From the NCBI GenBank assembly GCA_017632155.1, contig JAGBRZ010000200.1, positions 62,001 through 126,000 on the forward strand: a stretch of DNA of 64,000 nt, in the 5' to 3' direction. The stretch comes from Clostridia bacterium. GTDB lineage: Bacteria > Bacillota_A > Clostridia > Oscillospirales > CAG-272. The translations under genes were made by a program, and so were the position numbers. Numbering within the stretch: the first letter of the stretch is position 1; each line of letters opens with the position of its first letter. Below are positions 25,942 to 34,138 of this stretch, in pieces. Below the pieces are notes generated by a model. The model saw only the letters and a list, made by a program, of their open reading frames with translations, made no database searches and had not been told where the DNA came from.

Positions 25942-27246
25942 TTATAGTACGCAACCGCGTGAATCGATCATGGTTTTAAGTTCATCTAAAGGCAATGCGT
26001 TTACCGGGCAACCGCTATCGCAAGCAAGGGAAGCAGCAAGACCCGCGCACTCGCCAATGCTCATAAGAGTGGCCTGAACTCTGAGAGATGCATAAGGTTC
26101 GCTCTCTGCAGAAATACAACGTCCTGCGGCAATAACATTATCAAGGGAATAGGACACCATAGTTTCGAAAGGGACATATGAGTTTTTTTCAAGATAAATC
26201 AAAATCTGGTCATCATCTTTTGCTTTGTGAATATCCATAGGATGCGCACACTGCGCGACAGGACAAGCGCACTCTATTCCTTTTTTGAAATCTTCATTGG
26301 TCAATGTATATACACCCTTGATATTTCTTGTTTCGCGAACACCTGCATTAAATCCGGAAACTACTATCTCAGCATCCTTAAATTCGGGATACTCCTTTTT
26401 AAGAAGATCAACAATAGCAAACATATCACGATGAAGCTTACCTTCTGCTTTTGTATATGAGGAGCGATCAGATGCATCTGCCTCAGCTCTAGTTATATTT
26501 ACTGCAAGGCTGTTGCCCTTCAGGAGCACATTGAACCAAGGACCGCCAAACTGCGGAACTTCCTCACTCTTTCCTGCATCTATAAGATAGTTGTGTATTA
26601 CCTTATTTAAGGAATTGCCGTGTTTGCCATCGTGGTGAATACAATTCTTCAGCAAATCAGTTGTCGTATCAACTCCGGTAATAACAAAGCACAGCGACAT
26701 CGGCTGAAGCTCGTTTGTCTTTTCCATCATCGGCGCTCCGCAACGCACAAACAGATCAGCGTCGCCCGTGGCATCAATAAAGCACTTGCCCTCGATAGCT
26801 TCCGAGCCATTTTTGCTATTGATCACAACGTGAGTAACACGTTTACCGTCCATAATACAATCGGAAACATAAGAGTTGGTATAAAGGTCTACTCCGCTCT
26901 CCTCAAGCATTTTACGCGCAACGAGCTTATAGTACTCGGGATTGACAGACACGTGTCCCTTGGGATATTCTACAAAAGCGGCATCAAGTTTTTCAAGTTC
27001 ATTAACAAACTCCCAAGCGATACCACCAACGACGCGTGTCCCCTTAAAGAAAAATCCGCTTATCGGAACAACATATCCTGCAGTCGCAGTTCCACCGAAA
27101 AATCCGTACTTTTCGATCAAAGCAGTCTTTTTACCGGCTCTTGCCGACGAAACAGCAGCGATCCAACCTGCGGGACCTCCGCCGCAAACAACGGTGTCAT
27201 ACGAAGCTACAACATTTATTTCTCGTTCTATTTTTATCGAACTCAT
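25942..27246 (-). CDS. FAD-dependent oxidoreductase (PF12831-type), copy 1
   Basis: 434 residues. An N-terminal Rossmann motif V-V-C-G-G-G-P-A-G-W-I-A-A lies at residues 20-32, followed by E-K-Y-G-F-F-G-G-T-A-T-A-G-Y, typical of the FAD-oxidored family of polysaccharide- and xenobiotic-linked flavoproteins. The conserved second FAD site D-A-T-G-D-A-D-L-F-V-R-C-G and the terminal A-G-R-C-I-S-A-E-S-E-P motif are present. It has no signal peptide, so it acts in the cytoplasm. AGGAG precedes ATG 27246. A second related gene lies at 32608-33777 in the same array. The electron donor and substrate are unknown. Confidence 0.8.
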   Translation of the reverse strand: MSSIKIEREINVVASYDTVVCGGGPAGWIAAVSSARAGKKTALIEKYGFFGGTATAGYVVPISGFFFKGTRVVGGIAWEFVNELEKLDAAFVEYPKGHVSVNPEYYKLVARKMLEESGVDLYTNSYVSDCIMDGKRVTHVVINSKNGSEAIEGKCFIDATGDADLFVRCGAPMMEKTNELQPMSLCFVITGVDTTTDLLKNCIHHDGKHGNSLNKVIHNYLIDAGKSEEVPQFGGPWFNVLLKGNSLAVNITRAEADASDRSSYTKAEGKLHRDMFAIVDLLKKEYPEFKDAEIVVSGFNAGVRETRNIKGVYTLTNEDFKKGIECACPVAQCAHPMDIHKAKDDDQILIYLEKNSYVPFETMVSYSLDNVIAAGRCISAESEPYASLRVQATLMSIGECAGLAASLACDSGCPVNALPLDELKTMIDSRGCVL

Positions 27247-27258
27247 TACTAACTCCTC

Positions 27259-27687
27259 TCAATTGTCAATCAATTTTTTTATCATCCATATATGCGGGCA
27301 GCCTTCTTCCGGCTCAATTTCCCCGAAAGCGGTATAACCGCATTTTTCATAAAATCCCTTAGCTTGCAACTGGGAATGCAACCTTATCGAATGTCCACGA
27401 ACCGAGATAACATACTTCTCTGCTGCATCGATAAGCTGTCTGCCGATAGCCATTCCTCTATATTCCCGCAAAACCGCCAAGCGGCCAAGAAAATATTCGT
27501 CGTCTGCATTTGATTGAAAAATTCTGCACGTTCCAACGGCGGTACCATCTTCTGTAAATGCAATAAAATGAACAGCGCTATTATCTTGCGTATCGAATTC
27601 TTCCCTAAAACCTTGTTCATCAACAAATACTTTTATACGTATTTCACGAGCTTCGTTAGGCAATTTTTTATAGTGTTTAATTTTCAT
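27259..27687 (-). CDS. GNAT-family N-acetyltransferase
   Basis: 142 residues from ATG at 27687 with AGGTGG seven bases before; the longer frame to 27762 has no support. The opening R-I-K-V-F-V-D-E-Q-G-F resembles YjcF/ElaA-like GNATs. The acetyl-CoA loop appears as R-E-Y-R-G-M-A-I-G-R-Q-L, and G-F-Y-E-K-C-G-Y closes the domain. It would transfer an acetyl group to an amine; the substrate is not predictable. It is packed 11-12 bases from its neighbours on both sides. Confidence 0.85.
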   Translation of the reverse strand: MKIKHYKKLPNEAREIRIKVFVDEQGFREEFDTQDNSAVHFIAFTEDGTAVGTCRIFQSNADDEYFLGRLAVLREYRGMAIGRQLIDAAEKYVISVRGHSIRLHSQLQAKGFYEKCGYTAFGEIEPEEGCPHIWMIKKLIDN

Positions 27688-27698
27688 AATCGCACCAC

Positions 27699-28577
27699 CT
27701 ATTCCGATCTTCCGAGTAAATATACTGCCGCAAGAATCAAAACAATTCCGCCTATTGACCAAGGATCGGGAATCTCAAAAAACAAAACCGCGCTGAAAAC
27801 TGTTGCCGCCATAGGTTCTACTACACTTAATGCGGAAGCAATTCCCGCGGGAAGATGTTTCATTGACCAAGTGAACAAGAAATACGGCAAAACAAAAGTA
27901 ACTATACCAAGGCCAACACAAAGAGGGATCGTCTGCATTGGCACCGACGCAATATTGCTTATAAGATCCGCCGGATGACATACCGTGATAGATATGATGC
28001 TCATAAACAAAAAGCTATAAAGAGTAACCGTAACAGGTTCAAGCTTCTTTTGCATTGATACTTTTGTTAAAATGTTATAGGCAGCATAAATAAAACTTGT
28101 AAGTATTCCAACAAGGATTCCGATTATGTCAAATTTCAAACCCGTGATAATTCCGGAAACAAGACAGCATCCGATAAGCATCATTATCAAGGCGATTAAT
28201 TTACCTTTGGATAATTTTTCGCCTAAGAAAAGTACCGAAAACAGCATAACGTATATCGGAGCAGTATACATAAGTACTACGGCAGTTGAAGTCGATGTCA
28301 TCTGCATAGCACTGTAATAACAAAACGCAGTTCCAAAAAGCGATGCTCCGATGATTGCGTAAAGAGCAAGATCCTTGATCTTGGTTTTAAAAAGCTTTCT
28401 GTCAACTAAAGCTACGTAGATCAACATACAGATAAAGGATACCGTACCCCTTACAGCAGTCATTTGCTGTGACGTGAAACCGTATGGGGCAAGATAGTGC
28501 ACGAATATTGGAGAAGTACCCCAACATATTCCAGCCAAAATTATAAAAACGAAGGATAATTTCTTTTTGTCAGTCAT
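27699..28577 (-). CDS. EamA-family (DMT) transporter
   Basis: 292 residues from ATG at 28577. The 101 residues of the longer frame before it run opposite-sense into the next gene and do not look like transporter. Ten membrane segments arranged as two EamA repeats are visible (first repeat from I-L-A-G-I-C-W-G-T-S-P, second from G-I-L-V-G-I-L-T-S-F-I-Y-A). Such proteins export or import small metabolites, often amino acids or nucleotide-like molecules. Its place among enzymes of the accessory block suggests it moves that pathway's substrate or product. Confidence 0.88.
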   Translation of the reverse strand: MTDKKKLSFVFIILAGICWGTSPIFVHYLAPYGFTSQQMTAVRGTVSFICMLIYVALVDRKLFKTKIKDLALYAIIGASLFGTAFCYYSAMQMTSTSTAVVLMYTAPIYVMLFSVLFLGEKLSKGKLIALIMMLIGCCLVSGIITGLKFDIIGILVGILTSFIYAAYNILTKVSMQKKLEPVTVTLYSFLFMSIISITVCHPADLISNIASVPMQTIPLCVGLGIVTFVLPYFLFTWSMKHLPAGIASALSVVEPMAATVFSAVLFFEIPDPWSIGGIVLILAAVYLLGRSE

Positions 28578-28602
28578 AAAATGCGTAGACCTTTCCGGGA
28601 AC

Positions 28603-30237
28603 TTAATGCTTGTTGCTTGGTATATTGGCACCCTTTCCAAGTCGATCGGAAAGCGCATTATGCATACGCTGATAATCATTGGTGAGTATTGTATCAATGC
28701 CCATATCCAAGTAATAATTTGCCTTTTCGACATCATCGCAATAGAAATAATTGCAAATGATTCCGTGCTTGTGCGCAAGCTCGACCTTTTCTGGAGTGAT
28801 GTATTCTTTAAAGAACTGAACCATTTCGCAGCCAAGTTCAATCGCTCTTTCAACGATAAGATCCTTTTGAGCACCTGCACCTACACATCTCTTCAAATGT
28901 GGAGCAAGAGTGCCAAGCTGTTTGAGAACTTCATCGTTACCCGACATAAAGTAAACATACTTTTCACAATCGTAAATATCGATAAGCTTAATGATCTTTT
29001 TGAGATAGTCCTCGTTCAAAGGAGTAAAATTATCCTGCGATTTTATATGAATATTCATAATTACATGGCTCGAGAACTTCTTCAAGATCTCTTCGAAGGT
29101 AAGAATTTTCAAGCCGTCATAAACTCCGTTATATCCCTTACCGAAGTTAAAGCGTCTAAGTTCTTCAAGCGTATAATCCCAAACACGTCCTGTTCCGTCA
29201 GAAACTCTGTCAAGCTTACTGTCATGAATAGAAACGATCTCACCGTCTTTCGTTTCCCACAAGTCGAATTCGATCTCGGTAGCTCCAAGTGCAACAGCTG
29301 CACCAAATGCGGGCAGACTGTTTTCCGGAGCGGCTGTATTGAATCCGCGGTGAGCGCAAAGTCTCGGATAAGGTGCAAGATGATCGGGAAGTATAATTGC
29401 GCTTCCTGCGGGTCTGTATTTCCAAGGTCTTCTTCCATGCTCGATATATTCGAAATGCGCAATTTCGGGATTTCCGAACCCTGCTGGTTTGTAGTACTTT
29501 TTAGCAGGATCGATATCGCAAACTTCCATTCCGACACGCGACTTCATATCAACAATCGTTTTTCCGTCTGCGGATACGACCATACTACCGCCGCCGATCT
29601 CTGAATCCTCGCCCATACTGACGGAAGATCTGACAACGTAAGCATTCGTATTATATGCCAAAAATCTACTGATCATATCGAGTGCATCCTGTCTGTCGGT
29701 ACGTTGGTGAGAACATCCGATAATGATGTCGGGATGTCTGCGCGCGATATTGGCAAAGCTCTCGTAGAAATAGAAATCATAACAAGTAAGGAAGCAGTAT
29801 CTGATTCCGTCTATATCAATATATGTGGGCTCGGAAAACTCATAAGAATATTCGCTGTCGAGCTGGCGGTTGAATACCTCTCCGTTCGTGGGGTGCTGCT
29901 TGAAATAATGTCCTACAACTTTACCTTCTCTATCGAAAGCATAAGTTGTATTTATTAAACCGTTACCCGAATCATAGAGAGCGTTAATAAAAAGAACACT
30001 ATTACATCTTTTAGCGGTCTCAGATGCCTTTTCGAGTATCGCCTTGTTATATCTCTTGTAGCTTTCACGATGCTGTTCGAACGTTTTTGCATACGCCGGA
30101 ATGTCGGTCGACTCGGGTAGGACAATAAGGTCCATACTCTCGTCGCACTTATCCATAATATCAAGTTCCCACTTAAAAAGCTTCTCGGAGTCGCTCCAAT
30201 CTGCAGAATACAAGGGCTGAATTATACAAACTTTCAT
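28603..30237 (-). CDS. Nitrilase-superfamily hydrolase fused to a GDPD-like domain
   Basis: 544 residues from ATG at 30237, with AGGAG eight bases upstream. Residues 1-265 form a carbon-nitrogen hydrolase with the triad Glu42 (L-P-E-S), Lys113 (Y-F-K-Q-H) and Cys152 (L-T-C-Y-D-F). Residues about 288-530 form a glycerophosphodiester phosphodiesterase TIM barrel, with C-A-H-R-G-F (His296, Arg297), E-F-D (Glu323, Asp325) and I-H-D (His338). The usual third metal glutamate strand reads N-I-H-I-K, with His in place of Glu. The fusion joins amide hydrolysis to phosphodiester cleavage, so a substrate with both bonds (for example an N-acyl phosphoethanolamine-type lipid or a wall or exopolymer fragment) is conceivable, but this is inference. 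It has no signal peptide. Confidence 0.85.
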   Translation of the reverse strand: MKVCIIQPLYSADWSDSEKLFKWELDIMDKCDESMDLIVLPESTDIPAYAKTFEQHRESYKRYNKAILEKASETAKRCNSVLFINALYDSGNGLINTTYAFDREGKVVGHYFKQHPTNGEVFNRQLDSEYSYEFSEPTYIDIDGIRYCFLTCYDFYFYESFANIARRHPDIIIGCSHQRTDRQDALDMISRFLAYNTNAYVVRSSVSMGEDSEIGGGSMVVSADGKTIVDMKSRVGMEVCDIDPAKKYYKPAGFGNPEIAHFEYIEHGRRPWKYRPAGSAIILPDHLAPYPRLCAHRGFNTAAPENSLPAFGAAVALGATEIEFDLWETKDGEIVSIHDSKLDRVSDGTGRVWDYTLEELRRFNFGKGYNGVYDGLKILTFEEILKKFSSHVIMNIHIKSQDNFTPLNEDYLKKIIKLIDIYDCEKYVYFMSGNDEVLKQLGTLAPHLKRCVGAGAQKDLIVERAIELGCEMVQFFKEYITPEKVELAHKHGIICNYFYCDDVEKANYYLDMGIDTILTNDYQRMHNALSDRLGKGANIPSNKH

Positions 30238-30249
30238 AATCAACACTCC

Positions 30250-31635
30250 TTAATATATTGTCATCGGCAACGGAGATGACATAATATCATCCATTACCAC
30301 ATACACGTTTTTCATATTCGGATTTTTTCTCATCATATATGCGCGACTTCTGATAACTCCGGTATTATGCGTGTTAAGACCTTCACCGCAATCACTGTAC
30401 CAGAATTTTTCACCGACAGGCCAAATATAAACATCTGCATCAATTAACTCGTAACACTCCGCAGACACATTACCACATCCGTGATGTCCAACTTGGACTA
30501 TATCGCTCTTGAGCTTGTCCGCGCAGTTTTGTGTAAGGTCATTGCTGCACACCCATTCCGCGTCGCCAAGGAGCATCATTGTTTGTTTGCCGTCATAAGT
30601 CATCTTGTAAACAACGCTTGAGTCATTCATATTCATATATTCTGCCATCGACATATCAGGAACGTGAATAACCTCAAACTCGATTTCATCAACTGCAATA
30701 ATGTCGCCTTTTTTGACAGTAACGACCTCTGCACCGGTGGGCGAATCGGGAGACATCATAGCAGATCTGATAATATCGGCATTCTTAACCTTCTCTTTTG
30801 AAAGTTTGGTGTAAAATTCTTCGGTCAAAAGGTCGCAATAGAATGTTCCGACGGTTACTTTTCCGCGATACTTCTCATCAGAACACAGCGTATAATACAC
30901 TCCGTAGTGGTCGCAATGCAAGTGCGAAAAAAGCCAAGAATCAACGTGAGGTACTTCCCTGCCGCTGATCTTTTGCAGAATGCGGATAAATCTATCTGTA
31001 TCGGGAATTCTGCCGCCGTCAATGACGGCAATTTTCCCCGATTTTGATTTGAAGATCATACCACCCATATTGCAATTGAGCTCCTCTGCACCATGGATAG
31101 TATAGAATGCCGCACCTTCGTACAAAACCGGATCCTTTGCTCGCAAAGCTTCTCTTGTAAACTCATAATGATAACCATCGGGAATCATTATATCGGGATT
31201 CACAGGAATATCAATATACGTGCTGTAAATGAAATTGTAGCCGAGAATATCTTCAACGAAATGATAGGCAGCCATTACCGTGCCAACTTTTCCATCGTCA
31301 AGATGCTTATATGCGGACGTGTATGCCCCTTCACTTTCAGGAGCGCATCCAAGACCCGTGAGATACAATCTGCCACCAACAGCTTTGATCACATATTCCC
31401 AAATTCCACCCGACATAGCATCTCTGTAACGGTTGAAAGCTACGCCATCAAGCTGTTCTCGAGTTGTTTCACCCACGACTATTTCATTTGCGCAAGGTTC
31501 TTCGGAATCATTAATTATTGGAATAATCTTACCGCAAACAAGACGAATATTATCACGAATAAACGCCGCAGCTCTGCGCTCGTTTTCCGAAGCATCTTTA
31601 GATATAACGATTACGTAATCAGTAACTTTTCTCAT
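30250..31635 (-). CDS. Metallo-beta-lactamase-fold hydrolase with a GH67N-like N-terminal domain
   Basis: 461 residues from ATG at 31635 (GAGGAA six bases before). The C-terminal two thirds form a ComEC-type metallo-beta-lactamase domain: S-H-L-H-C-D-H-Y-G near residues 235-243, L-L-G-D-A-E-W, and V-Q-V-G-H-H-G-C. The first 150 residues (R-x-A-A-A-F-I-R-D-N, K-I-I-P-I-I-N-D, N-E-I-V-V-G-E-T, then a Y-H-F-V-E-D-I-L-G segment) resemble the N-terminal domain of GH67 alpha-glucuronidases and DUF4838 proteins, which pack against carbohydrate-binding barrels. No signal peptide is seen. The combination suggests a hydrolase of a glycan-linked ester or phosphodiester; this is inference. It sits 10 bases after the propeller gene. 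Confidence 0.72.
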   Translation of the reverse strand: MRKVTDYVIVISKDASENERRAAAFIRDNIRLVCGKIIPIINDSEEPCANEIVVGETTREQLDGVAFNRYRDAMSGGIWEYVIKAVGGRLYLTGLGCAPESEGAYTSAYKHLDDGKVGTVMAAYHFVEDILGYNFIYSTYIDIPVNPDIMIPDGYHYEFTREALRAKDPVLYEGAAFYTIHGAEELNCNMGGMIFKSKSGKIAVIDGGRIPDTDRFIRILQKISGREVPHVDSWLFSHLHCDHYGVYYTLCSDEKYRGKVTVGTFYCDLLTEEFYTKLSKEKVKNADIIRSAMMSPDSPTGAEVVTVKKGDIIAVDEIEFEVIHVPDMSMAEYMNMNDSSVVYKMTYDGKQTMMLLGDAEWVCSNDLTQNCADKLKSDIVQVGHHGCGNVSAECYELIDADVYIWPVGEKFWYSDCGEGLNTHNTGVIRSRAYMMRKNPNMKNVYVVMDDIMSSPLPMTIY

Positions 31636-31645
31636 AATGTCTTCC

Positions 31646-32596
31646 TCAATCAATTTTTAATCCAACTATTTTTGTCGCGCCAAAGAGCTTACCGAATATG
31701 TACTTTTGAGAAGCACTTTCGGTAAGTGTTATGATTTTACCATCATAAAAATCAAGATCTTCGCCCATTGCAGGTCCGTGGATCTCTTTTTCAAGATTGT
31801 CAAGATAATAAACCGGTGCACCATCAAAGGTAAGACCGGAATCAGTTGCGTTTACAAGATCATACACATAATATACCGTATCCGTTAAGCCGTATGATGT
31901 TGACAAAACAACTTGTCCTTGGGGCGTAAAGCAAACGCCCTGTACGTTATTTCTGAGAGTATAAACAGCTACAGGCGTATTAAGGTCATTAAGTGAATAT
32001 TTTGTACATATCGCATAGTGAATTCCTTCGGCAGTCTCGTGCTCGTGATTTTTAATAACGTATTTTCCACCGTCGTGAAATTCACCTACGTAAAGATACT
32101 CTTCATCGGTATATACAAAGGATGCATTGGTGTTGACTTTTGTACCCGAGCCAATATCGACTATATCTCCGTTGCTTGCAGAGAGAACGCTCTCGAGCGG
32201 AAAAGAATAAATCTTTTTTGCGTTAGCAATATAGACTGTATCACCGGTAATTGCAAGGCCGCCTGCGTGACCTGTATATTTTTCACCCGAGCGTGTCAGC
32301 TCGACATAATACGAATTGCTTTCGAAATCGGTCACGTAGATTCTTGAATTCGATTTATCCTTCATATATCCGCAAACAAGAATCACGCCGTTTTCCTCGG
32401 ACACGGCTATGCCTTGGCATACAAATCCATCGTTCAAGCCAGGATTCTTGCATATATCTGTTTTGATAGAATAATAATCGCTGTAAATGAAGTGCTTGGC
32501 AATATTTAGACCTATAATAGCCACAAGAAGGAGTGACACAATACCGATAATTACAAACATTATGAACTTCCCGACAAACTTAAGTATTTTTTTCAT
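31646..32596 (-). CDS. Membrane-anchored beta-propeller-like protein, function unknown
   Basis: 316 residues from ATG at 32596 with an AGGA site eight bases before; an ATG at 32605 is possible. One N-terminal membrane segment (about residues 9-34) leaves the rest outside the cell or as an exported domain. The body is a series of strand repeats of the type G-I-A-V-S-E-E-N-G-V-I-L-V, G-G-L-A-I-T-G-D-T-V-Y-I-A-N, V-Y-T-D-E-E-Y-L-Y-V-G-E-F, G-V-C-F-T-P-Q-G-Q-V-V-L-S-T, as in SMP-30/NHL-like propellers. No enzyme residue set is clear. It is the only surface-anchored protein in the block and could bind or process the external substrate. Confidence 0.7.
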   Translation of the reverse strand: MKKILKFVGKFIMFVIIGIVSLLLVAIIGLNIAKHFIYSDYYSIKTDICKNPGLNDGFVCQGIAVSEENGVILVCGYMKDKSNSRIYVTDFESNSYYVELTRSGEKYTGHAGGLAITGDTVYIANAKKIYSFPLESVLSASNGDIVDIGSGTKVNTNASFVYTDEEYLYVGEFHDGGKYVIKNHEHETAEGIHYAICTKYSLNDLNTPVAVYTLRNNVQGVCFTPQGQVVLSTSYGLTDTVYYVYDLVNATDSGLTFDGAPVYYLDNLEKEIHGPAMGEDLDFYDGKIITLTESASQKYIFGKLFGATKIVGLKID

Positions 32597-32607
32597 AACA
32601 AACATCC

Positions 32608-33777
32608 TTAAATAATTGATTCCTCGTGAAGGACCACTCCACTTGCTTCAAGCTTTCCTTGAAGCTCCGCAATATCTATCGATGAAAAATCATCTGTCAT
32701 CGAAGCAGCAATTCCCGCAGCTTGACCTGTAACAGCGCAACACGGAATAACTCGCATAACATCCCACAACTCGTCATCAACAGAGGTACATCTGCCTGCC
32801 ATAATCAGATTCTTGATGCAAGAGTTATGAAGTGTTCTGAAAGGAACCTCGAATATCGGACCGCGCTTTCGCCAATCAGAAACCATGCCGATTGAATCTT
32901 CAAATCTTGTATGCATTTCATCATAAGCAAGAGTGTAATCACCGATTATTCTTCGGGTCATTCTTACTTGCGGAATTGTGGCGATAGTTGAAATGACTGC
33001 GTTAGGATTCGTCCTTCTGCGCTCAAGCCAATCATAAAGTATCTGATCGTGTGAAGACCGAGTCATTTCCGAAAGTTCTTCGGCTTCAAGTGCCGCGTAT
33101 CTCTTCGCATACATCTCTCGCTTTTTATCGCTTTCGGGCAGATTCTTAGGAACTTTGGAACCACCAAGAATCTTGAGATTGTATCCGCTTTCATCGGTAA
33201 AATAATACCAAGCAGCAAGCAGATTTCCGAGCTTATAGGTTTCTGTCGGCGCACCGGCAAACTTTGCAATATCTGCATCACCCGTGGAATCAACAACAGA
33301 ATTAACGCAATACTCCGTACGTCCCGACTTATTTTCGACAAACAAAGACTTTATTTTTCCGTCTTTTACAGAGGCGTCAACGACATAGCTTCCGTAAAGA
33401 ATATCAACACCGGATTCTGTCAAAAGCTGTTCAGCGAGGATAGCAAAGACCTGCGCGTTATACTGAACCTGAAAACGCTTGTCGTCCGCTGTCTTTGTAC
33501 CGATGCCGTCAAGCCAGTTTTCGGGATACTTTGCCTCTGCTCCGTATTTGATAGAAAGACGCAAAAGTTCTTCGGCAATGCCGAAAGAGACCTGATGGCC
33601 TACACCGTCACAGATCGGGAGATATATGGTTACCAATCCGGCGGTACCAAGTCCGCCGAGTATGTATTCTTTTTCGAAAAGAATTACTTTTTTGCCTTCT
33701 CTTGCGGCAGCAAGTGCGGCAGAAATCCCGCCAAAGCCACCGCCGCAGACGGCGATGTCATAATTATTATTTATCAT
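32608..33777 (-). CDS. FAD-dependent oxidoreductase (PF12831-type), copy 2
   Basis: 389 residues from ATG at 33777 (AGGAT seven bases before). The Rossmann motif A-V-C-G-G-G-F-G-G-I-S-A-A is at the N-terminus, followed by E-K-E-Y-I-L-G-G-L-G-T-A-G-L. The inner FAD segment D-S-T-G-D-A-D-I-A-K-F and the late A-G-R-C-T-S-V-D-D-E-L-W-D motif match the same family as the gene at 25942, though the two are clearly diverged, not a fresh duplication. Cytoplasmic. It heads the accessory block, 13 bases after the ASCH gene. Confidence 0.8.
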   Translation of the reverse strand: MINNNYDIAVCGGGFGGISAALAAAREGKKVILFEKEYILGGLGTAGLVTIYLPICDGVGHQVSFGIAEELLRLSIKYGAEAKYPENWLDGIGTKTADDKRFQVQYNAQVFAILAEQLLTESGVDILYGSYVVDASVKDGKIKSLFVENKSGRTEYCVNSVVDSTGDADIAKFAGAPTETYKLGNLLAAWYYFTDESGYNLKILGGSKVPKNLPESDKKREMYAKRYAALEAEELSEMTRSSHDQILYDWLERRRTNPNAVISTIATIPQVRMTRRIIGDYTLAYDEMHTRFEDSIGMVSDWRKRGPIFEVPFRTLHNSCIKNLIMAGRCTSVDDELWDVMRVIPCCAVTGQAAGIAASMTDDFSSIDIAELQGKLEASGVVLHEESII

Positions 33778-33790
33778 AATCAATATCCTA

Positions 33791-34138
33791 TTATCCGTTG
33801 TCGGAACAAAGTTCGATTCCAACAACACCGAAGTTCTTCTGCTCGTCTATTGAATAATACTTTTCCATATCAAGCGGAGATGCACTGTCAATATCATCTT
33901 CGGTATATCCGCATTTTAACAAAGGCAACGATTTGTAGAGTTCATGGAACGATTCAAATATATGTATACCTTTAACTGTTCTGCTCAGCATTTCACCGTT
34001 AACCGTGTTTGTAAAAATAATCTCATCGCCTACTTTAATCTTTTGACGCTTCTCATCATACAAACGCAATTCAAATGTCTTTTTACCACTCTTTATCATT
34101 TCAAAAGGAGTGGGATTAAGTTTCATATGGTGAATCAT
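33791..34138 (-). CDS. ASCH-domain protein
   Basis: 115 residues. The N-terminal M-K-L-N-P-x-P-F-E-M-I-K-S-G-K-K-T-F-E-L-R-L is a typical ASCH start, with K-V-G-D-E-I-I-F and T-V-K-G-I-H-I-F supporting the PUA-like beta barrel. ASCH proteins bind or hydrolyse RNA or modified nucleosides, for example N4-acetylcytidine amidohydrolase YqfB. The start overlaps the rlmD stop by four bases (ATGA), a pairing that fits an RNA-related role. The exact activity is not known. Confidence 0.78.
   Translation of the reverse strand: MIHHMKLNPTPFEMIKSGKKTFELRLYDEKRQKIKVGDEIIFTNTVNGEMLSRTVKGIHIFESFHELYKSLPLLKCGYTEDDIDSASPLDMEKYYSIDEQKNFGVVGIELCSDNG

Noticed and set aside
28578..28880. 101-residue N-terminal extension of the EamA gene
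   Set aside because: It is read from the end of the nitrilase-GDPD gene in another frame; the EamA fold starts at ATG 28577.
28567..29604. 345-codon open frame opposite the GDPD part of the fusion
   Set aside because: Antisense shadow; the opposite strand has full catalytic motifs and a good start.
32608..33777. FAD genes at 25942 and 32608 as a recombination repeat
   Set aside because: They share only family motifs at protein level, with no long matching DNA.
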